DNA of 64,000 bases from Selaginella tamariscina (Eukaryota; Streptophyta; Lycopodiopsida; Selaginellales; Selaginellaceae): positions 124,001 through 188,000 of the forward strand of contig PUQB01000268.1 of the NCBI GenBank assembly GCA_003024785.1, read 5' to 3'. Made by a program: the position numbers and the translations under genes. Under the pieces are notes generated by a model that did no database searches, was not told the origin of the DNA, and was given only the letters and a program-made list of their open reading frames with translations. Shown piece after piece: positions 57,955-64,000 of this stretch (positions are counted from its first letter, which is position 1; every line of letters begins with the position of its first letter).

Positions 57955-58690
57955 ATAAGTGGTGGCAGAATTAATCCTGCCACCCCTTCCCCGCCTTCAA
58001 GAATGATGGGTGCCACTCACAACTTTCTCTAACGGGGAAAAGGTGGCGAGATTAATCCTGCCAATGCTTCCCCTCCTCCTAGAATTGTGGGTGGGATTAA
58101 TCTTGCCCACCATTTCAAAAAGCAAAAAAGCATTATCAGGATTAATCCCATCACCTCTTATGATGGGCGTGATTACATATTGGCTTGTTGCAATGTGTCG
58201 TTTAGTGAACTACTTTTAGGGTTTAGAAATCCATTAGGATTGCACTAAAATCTATTAAGGATTTATCCTGTTCACATCCTCTTTACTTAAAATTCTCAAT
58301 TAGCCAAGATTTCAAAAATTCTTAATGGGATGGCAAGATTAATCCCACAAATGCTTCCTTACCTCTTAAAATGGTGAACGAGATAAATCCCACCCACAAC
58401 TCTTTAAAATAGGGAAGGGGTGGTGGGATTAATCTCCCCACCCCTTCCTCGCTTTTTAGAATGATGGGTAGGATTAATTCAACCACAACTCTCTAAGATT
58501 AATCATGCCACCTCTTCACCATTGTAGTGAGTTGTGGCTAGGATTAATCCCACCGACCGTTTTAGGAGGCGAGGAAGCATTAGTGAAATTAATCCTGCAT
58601 CCTTTTCCTGTTTCATAGAGTTGTGGCAGAATTTATTCCACCCACCATTTTAGGAAGTGGGGAAGGGGTGGCGAGATTAATCTCACCACC
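57955..58690. repeat. degenerate array of ATTAATCC-centred repeats
   Basis: The words ggcgagattaatcctgccac, gtgggattaatctt and their inverses recur about a dozen times with gtggg/cccac arms, each forming a small imperfect palindrome around attaat. It overlaps the foldback element and extends beyond its left end. Confidence 0.75.
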
Positions 58691-58795
58691 TCATTAAAAA
58701 CTCTTTAAGATCTTGATTAACCGTGAATTCTAAGTAAAGAAGATGTGTGAACAAGATAAATTCTTAATAAATTCTAGTGCAATCTTAATGGATTT
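58227..58795. mobile_element. foldback element with ~90-bp terminal inverted repeats
   Basis: Left arm 58227-58316 (aaatccattaggattgcact, cctgttcacatcctctttac). Right arm 58705-58795 is its imperfect reverse complement (gtaaagaagatgtgtgaaca, agtgcaatcttaatggattt). 569 bp in all. No ORF. Flanks give no secure target duplication. Confidence 0.75.
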
Positions 58796-59141
58796 TTAAA
58801 CTGTACAAGTACTGTGCATTTATAGAGAAACCCTAATTTTGATTTGATAAAGAGTGTAAGAGAGTGAGTCTTTATTAATAGTTTTAAATTTAATTATATC
58901 TTACTTTTCTATAACCGATAATACCCAATTTAATATCGTTCATGATGTAAACATTATTTAGGAAAGAGGAGATCTAAATTAAAAAAATGATATAATTAAA
59001 AAAAACCTTGTGAGAGATGTAGATCTTGATTTAAGTGGGAAATTAAAAGTGTTTTCAAATTTACATGTAAGTTTAACAATAGTTATGTTAGAATTTTAAA
59101 TTTCTAACATTTTGATATAATAAAGAAATTTAAGATGAATT
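58796..59141. other. AT-rich spacer
   Basis: Nothing recognisable between the foldback element and the family A LTR. Confidence 0.5.
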
Positions 59142-60952
59142 TGTCAGAGTTTTAACCCAAAGGGCCAACACGTGGCTGCCAGGTGGCCATTCGGCGTCAT
59201 CACCCTGTGTGAGCAACGCTAAGTTTCCCAGAACAACCCCAACGACCCCTAGGGTTAGACTCTAATGCCCAAGTGGACAGGAGACTTAGGGTTTAGCCTA
59301 AGTCTCCCTAGAATGTCTGCCCCCAGAACCCTTGAGGGATAACCCTAGTTGACTTAGGGTTTAGCCTAAGTCTCCCTAGAGTGTCTACCCCCAAAACCCT
59401 TGAGGGATAACCCTAGTTGACTTAGGGTCTTGCCCTAGAAGACCTAGACAGGCTCATGCCCTAACCCCCATCAAGGAGACGTGTGTTCCACACATACCCC
59501 TAGACAGAGCTAAGGCATCGTCACTTACCCCTTGAGGAATCACCCTCATCCGGGAGTACAACCCCTTTAGGGCGACAAGGGGTACCCTGAACCACGACTA
59601 ACCCCTAAGGGTTTGAGTGGCCAAGTTATACCCTAGACCTAGGGCTAGTACTTAGTGAGGACACGAGTGTGCGCCGTAGGCGGACACGAGTGTTCTGCTA
59701 AGCAAACTCCCTAAGGCTAGGTTTGGGATAACCCTAAGCACATGACCTTGCGAGTGCCTTACGAAAGGGCTTCTGCTAATGAGCTTAGGTTGTTCAACCC
59801 CTGGATTCCAAGGAGAACACTCCCCTAGCCAAGTGTGCCAAAGCACACCTAGTTACGAGACCTAACCTCCCTTGAGCGGATGCCCAAGGCTTAGCACCCT
59901 AGTGCAAGCACAAGCATGCCTGTTTGCTAGAGTATCCAACCCCTTAGCGACAAGCCCATGACATAACCCCAAAGGGCGTGCCTCGGGTTGTACCATGTGA
60001 CGTTTAGCCCAGTGTCACATCTCCATGTGACACTGCCTTCCAAGATGTGGGCTATCATGCCATAGCCCTTAGATTCAAGAGTTGCACCAAGTACCACAAA
60101 CGTGGTTCCTAAATGCCAACTCTAGAACCCCTCAATGAACCCTCAGGAACCAGGTAACGTGAACCTGTCAAACAAGATCCCACGCCCACAGTTGGACAAG
60201 GACACGGATGTGCCTTGCTTGGCCGTGAGTGCTACACCTAGCTTGACGTGGAGGAGGAGGCTGGAGACAAGCCTCAACCTCTGCCTCTTGGAACGTGCAT
60301 CCCGACAAGACCTCCCAGGCATGGATTCGCCAACGTTAAGGGTAAGCTACCCCGAAGGTGGGACGTACCCCTGGCATCTGGAAGTTAGGGCGGCACAACA
60401 GAGGGTTGTACCTTAACGACACAAGCTGAAGCTTGCACCGGCAGAAGAGCAACGAACTCATTCATGAACCCAGGAGCTCTCCTACGTATACTCTACCTTA
60501 TTTATGTGACGGAGCCCCCCCCCCCTGTTTTCCTTATGTGTTAGTGGGCTGGCACTGAATTAGCCCTTAGAGAAATTAGCAATATGAGCCTATAACTCAC
60601 CCTTACTCCTACCCCTAAACCCTACCCAAGGGGGTGGGGTTTAGGGCGTGGGTTAGGGCAACCCTAGGGTTAGGTCAACCCTAGGGGTGTCCTAACCCTA
60701 CTTTTGACAAGCTATACTTTGCAAAACCCCTAACCTGGAACGTCAAAACGGGGGAGAGTTTTCTAAATGGAAGTGCTAGCTTCGCCTAGAGTTTCTTGCA
60801 AATACCTAACGACACCCGGCCGGACCATCACTAGATACCCAAGTGCACTATGCGGGCCTGTTTCTTCTACATCTAGGGTTCGTCACATAATCCAGTAGGT
60901 AACAACAGTCAACGTCCAAAGTAAAAGAGGAGTCATAGTAAAAACTATGACA
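59142..60952 (-). repeat. family A LTR, complete, 3' LTR of a minus-strand element
   Basis: 1811 bp. Sense reading on the minus strand starts TGTCATAGTTTTTACTATGA and ends GGGTTAAAACTCTGACA. It is the best-preserved copy. It contains a C run near 60517. The 93-codon frame at 60135-60416 is not matched as an open frame in other copies and is not a gene. Confidence 0.9.
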
Positions 60953-60970
60953 CACTCCCCGCCTTTGAAA
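60953..60970 (-). promoter_or_regulatory. polypurine tract of the family A element
   Basis: On the minus strand, tttcaaaggcggggagtg stands directly before the LTR start. It fixes the element's orientation and shows that the DNA from 60971 on is internal to it. Confidence 0.7.
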
Positions 60971-60972
60971 AT

Positions 60973-63790
60973 GTCAACGTCCTCGTTGACGTCCAACTCC
61001 AAGACTAGATAATGTTAGAGAAAACTAACCAAAACTAACATATCACTCTATGCGGAGTCAGCCAAAAGTTCACATAATTTTATTACCCCCCTTGCATTAC
61101 GCGAAACCAAGTACTTCAGAACCGTCGTTCACTGAGTCGTAAACCCAGCTGCCGGAGGCACCACCTGCGACATGAAGTCACTTGGAGACCTTTTGCACGT
61201 CTGCAAAGTCTGTCACCCGACGCACACAACACTGGTTAATTTCTTTACTTAACTAGAATTTATATTGGAGGCCTCTAGTTAGTGTTGTTGCCGGCCCCTT
61301 GGTTAAAAAAATAAAGACTTGCTTTATTCCTTAAATTAAACGCTGTTGATGACCTCTGTCATCTAGCGCACAACAAGCACTTCTCAAATGCTTGACCAAA
61401 CACCTTCGCATTTCTTTGATTTTCCAATGGTCCCACATGTTACGATATTATAGCTTACATCTCTGCATCCCTCGGTGTTTCTCATTACCCCTTTTCATAA
61501 GGGTCTGCTACTATACCTATCTTCGTTAGTATATAGTTACGCCAGACTAAGTATGAGACTTTTATCGGAATCAAGCTCTTTTCCGATACAAGAGTACAAT
61601 TCGTAAAACCCTGTTCTTTGTAAACATGTCAATCTGGCCAGAGGCGATCACAGAGGCGCATGGCTGTACACATGTATACAACAAGGTCTTGCCAACCTGC
61701 CATCCACTTGGTGTGTTATTAACATAAATTTATTCCCGATAGGAATCAAATTCAGTCAAATTTGCAACCAAGTGTGATAGCACTACCATTCATCTTTCAC
61801 AATCAACTTTGTACTCTTTCATAACACCGACCAGTTCAGGGACCAGATAAGCTAACATACCTTTCTTAAAAACCAATGTGGAAACCAGGAAATTCAACCC
61901 ATCTAGTGCCTCAATCAAACTTTAGATAACACGTCCTTAATTGTCACTCATTGTACTCATTCCCCAAAGAGCACAACATACTAGATGCCTTCAATACTTC
62001 CTAACTCTTATCTACTAAGTTCAAAATACAATTTTAACTTAGTTTCCACGATAAGAGTCTCTCTGAATCGAATACTGCACGCCTCCATAACATTATATTT
62101 ATTTCCAACTCTTAAACTTTTCGTAAATGTTTCTCAACACTATACCGAAGTATAGCATTTTCACTAATTGAAGCAATAGTGTTTTTGATAAACATCTTTT
62201 AAAACTAATCCTTATTATAAATAGTCGCAATTTCGATATTGATACTCTCGAATGGATAATGATCGTTTTAACGTTCAAATCCTAAGCTTATCAACTAGTT
62301 GTTATACTAGTGGATATAAACTTACAATCATATCAATTTATCAAAATGCTACAACTATAATATGAATGGTCTTAGTTTACATGAACCGAACTTGAGTTTT
62401 GAGATGGACAATAATATGTTATGACAGTATTCGAGGAACTTGTTCAGAGACTAAGAGGAATCATGAACTAGTGTCTGGTTCATCTAATTGATTTAGTAAG
62501 ATATAACCTCCACATAAATGTTATCATAACACTGAAGTGTTATATCAACTTCATGTTTTAGTCATACCTTATAATTCAATAGATCTCCCCAAACATGAAT
62601 AAAATATCTAGTTCAGTATTGAACTAAGATACATTATTCACTTAGACACCTAGCAATCCAGAAAGTACACATTGCCCCTCAAGCAATGTATTGAGAAATG
62701 TCTCATTTCTCAACTAACTTGAAAACACGTTTCAAGTTATAACACTAAGGTAGTGCCTTACCAAAGTGTCAGACTCAAATCCACTTGAGTCTTTATATTA
62801 TATGATTACGGCCACCTCATGTGATCATAACCAAGTTTGATATTGAGCGCTCCAAACTCAATATTGAAAGATATCATACTATACTTTGACAAGTCATTTA
62901 TAACCAATCTTGAAAAGATTGTCACAAATTCTCAAAGTTTAGAATATAAATATCTCAAGATGAGGTGATAGGAAACCTCATATTCTCGAACCGGATATTG
63001 GACGAACCTTGAACAATCATCAAGAAGGGACACCATCTTCTTGAGCTAATCCCGCTACACAATATCATACTTACAAGAATATTGAACCAACTCAAGGAAC
63101 ACCATCAAACCTTGAGATAGAACTAACAACTAACCCAAGGAATACAATCAAACCTTGAGTCAAGAATAGTTCTATTTTTCAATATTCTGAAAGATGAAGA
63201 TACATACTTTATTTGTTCTTTAAGTGCCCACATTTGCGACCATGATGCAGAGTCAAGAAACCGTCTTTTGAATAATCGTATTCGACTCTAAAATGAAATT
63301 GATATTGAAAATCAATATCAACTTTCAATTCTCATCGAACACCGACTCTGAGGAGGTACATGCACTTAAACCTCCAATGGAAATCGACTATTACTAGCTC
63401 ATTGGTAATTCTCAACATAAGTTATCAAACTTAGCAAGTTTCCTTACTTAGATAAACAAAGTGAAGAATCCCAAATCATGCTCTTCTTAACCAAGGAATC
63501 ACCCTTGTTCAAGAGCTTATCCCACATTGCAAACAATGTTACAGATTTCAAGATTAAAGAGTTAACAATGAAAATGCACAAGTGTGCGCCGAACGCCTTC
63601 ACTATGCAAGTCCTTCATTACTCAGTAAACTGAAAATGTAAACGTATGTTTCCAACATTACTCTTTCTGATAGATCATGCCATCTATCCCAAAACTTATT
63701 GATAGAAAACAAAATCCTCAAGCTATTATTATCTATCTCTGATCCATGAGATAACTTCATAATCAAGTTAGTCGAGCTAGCTAACTTGAA
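60973..63790. repeat. array of dozens of short inverted-word hairpins in non-coding element DNA
   Basis: No ORF of 60 codons exists here. The DNA is a succession of different short stem-loops. Examples (stem length): 60973-60990 (7), 61012-61041 (7), 61348-61363 (6, plus CGCT/AGCG outside), 61563-61588 (8), 62140-62155 (6), 62526-62543 (8), 62609-62626 (7), 62669-62689 (7), 62691-62713 (10), 62715-62739 (10), 62771-62792 (8), 62840-62864 (8), 62905-62921 (7), 62960-62981 (7), 63020-63044 (8), 63091-63116 (7), 63117-63175 (9, enclosing CAAGG/CCTTG), 63249-63289 (6, enclosing GAATA/TATTC), 63299-63321 (9), 63524-63539 (6), 63669-63688 (6), 63764-63788 (7). Stem sequences differ from one to the next. 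Very similar phrases such as CTCAAGG...CCTTGAG recur. Confidence 0.8.
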
Positions 63791-64000
63791 TACAAGTGCG
63801 CGCTTACAACTAACTAAGGTTTCAAGTTACTTTCAAATTAGGACTTGAACTTAGTAAACTATTCCACCTAATGTTACTTGCAGCTAGCATCATCAAAATA
63901 TTACATCATCGACAATACTTTGATTACATTGGATCTTCAACCATTGCTTAACATATTTCATATGTTAATATTCGACATTCCATTGTATTATAAGTTCATC

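Noticed and set aside
60135-60416. 93-codon open frame with protein-like composition
   Set aside because: It lies inside a family A LTR; the corresponding stretch in other copies is not consistently open and there is no family match.

Overview
This window looks like nuclear DNA of a land plant, most plausibly a non-seed plant (bryophyte, lycophyte or fern). It is very AT-rich. Its genes are split by short introns of about 55-320 bp, many of them filled with CA/GT or TA microsatellites. Plant-type genes (a GT34 glycosyltransferase, a secreted cyclophilin-like protein, a galactose mutarotase-like protein, a cis-prenyltransferase) sit among Ty3/gypsy retrotransposons. The terpene synthase at 44.1-45.1 kb is of the microbial type that, among land plants, is known from non-seed lineages. 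That is the main reason for the guess; the species cannot be named from this sequence.

Layout. 0.5-1.8 kb: a cyclophilin-like gene. 3.9-9.2 kb: a degenerate tRNA-Thr, an inverted pair of genes for a protein rich in Trp-His-Lys-Gly-Asp-Asn repeats (one copy open, one broken), and a Tourist-like MITE flanked by TAA. 9.2-12.5 kb: AT-rich DNA without genes. 12.5-17.1 kb: a young Ty3/gypsy element with near-identical LTRs, 41 bp upstream of a well-formed tRNA-Thr(TGT). 17.3-19.05 kb: an intact seven-exon GT34 gene (-). 19.6-21.5 kb: an aldose 1-epimerase gene (+) running divergently from it. 24.3-37 kb: layered retrotransposon wreckage, namely an integrase fragment, a rotted minus-strand gypsy element, several copies of a long LTR (family A, up to about 1.8 kb) and a family B LTR. 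38.4 kb: a copied 5' piece of the terpene synthase gene. 44.1-46.5 kb: terpene synthase (+) and cis-prenyltransferase (-), tail to tail. 47.6-49.4 kb: an LTR-like leader with an initiator-Met-type primer site, a 108-114 bp minisatellite and colliding family B LTR pieces. 50.1-56.15 kb: a family B chromovirus with gag, protease, RT, RNase H, integrase (part of it inverted) and a chromodomain. 58.2-58.8 kb: a foldback element. 59.1-60.95 kb: a family A 3' LTR on the minus strand, with its polypurine tract. 60.97-63.8 kb: internal DNA of that element without ORFs, packed with dozens of short inverted-word hairpins.

How the genes relate. The terpene synthase/cis-prenyltransferase pair is the one combination with an obvious joint meaning: the prenyltransferase would make a cis-prenyl diphosphate and the synthase would ionise such a substrate. 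The GT34 enzyme and the mutarotase both act on sugars but there is no evidence that they are functionally linked. Every conserved gene except GT34 carries one or more single-base frame breaks relative to its family. Either these genes are decaying or the underlying assembly has uncorrected indels; the sequence alone cannot decide. All coordinates and splice junctions were read by hand.
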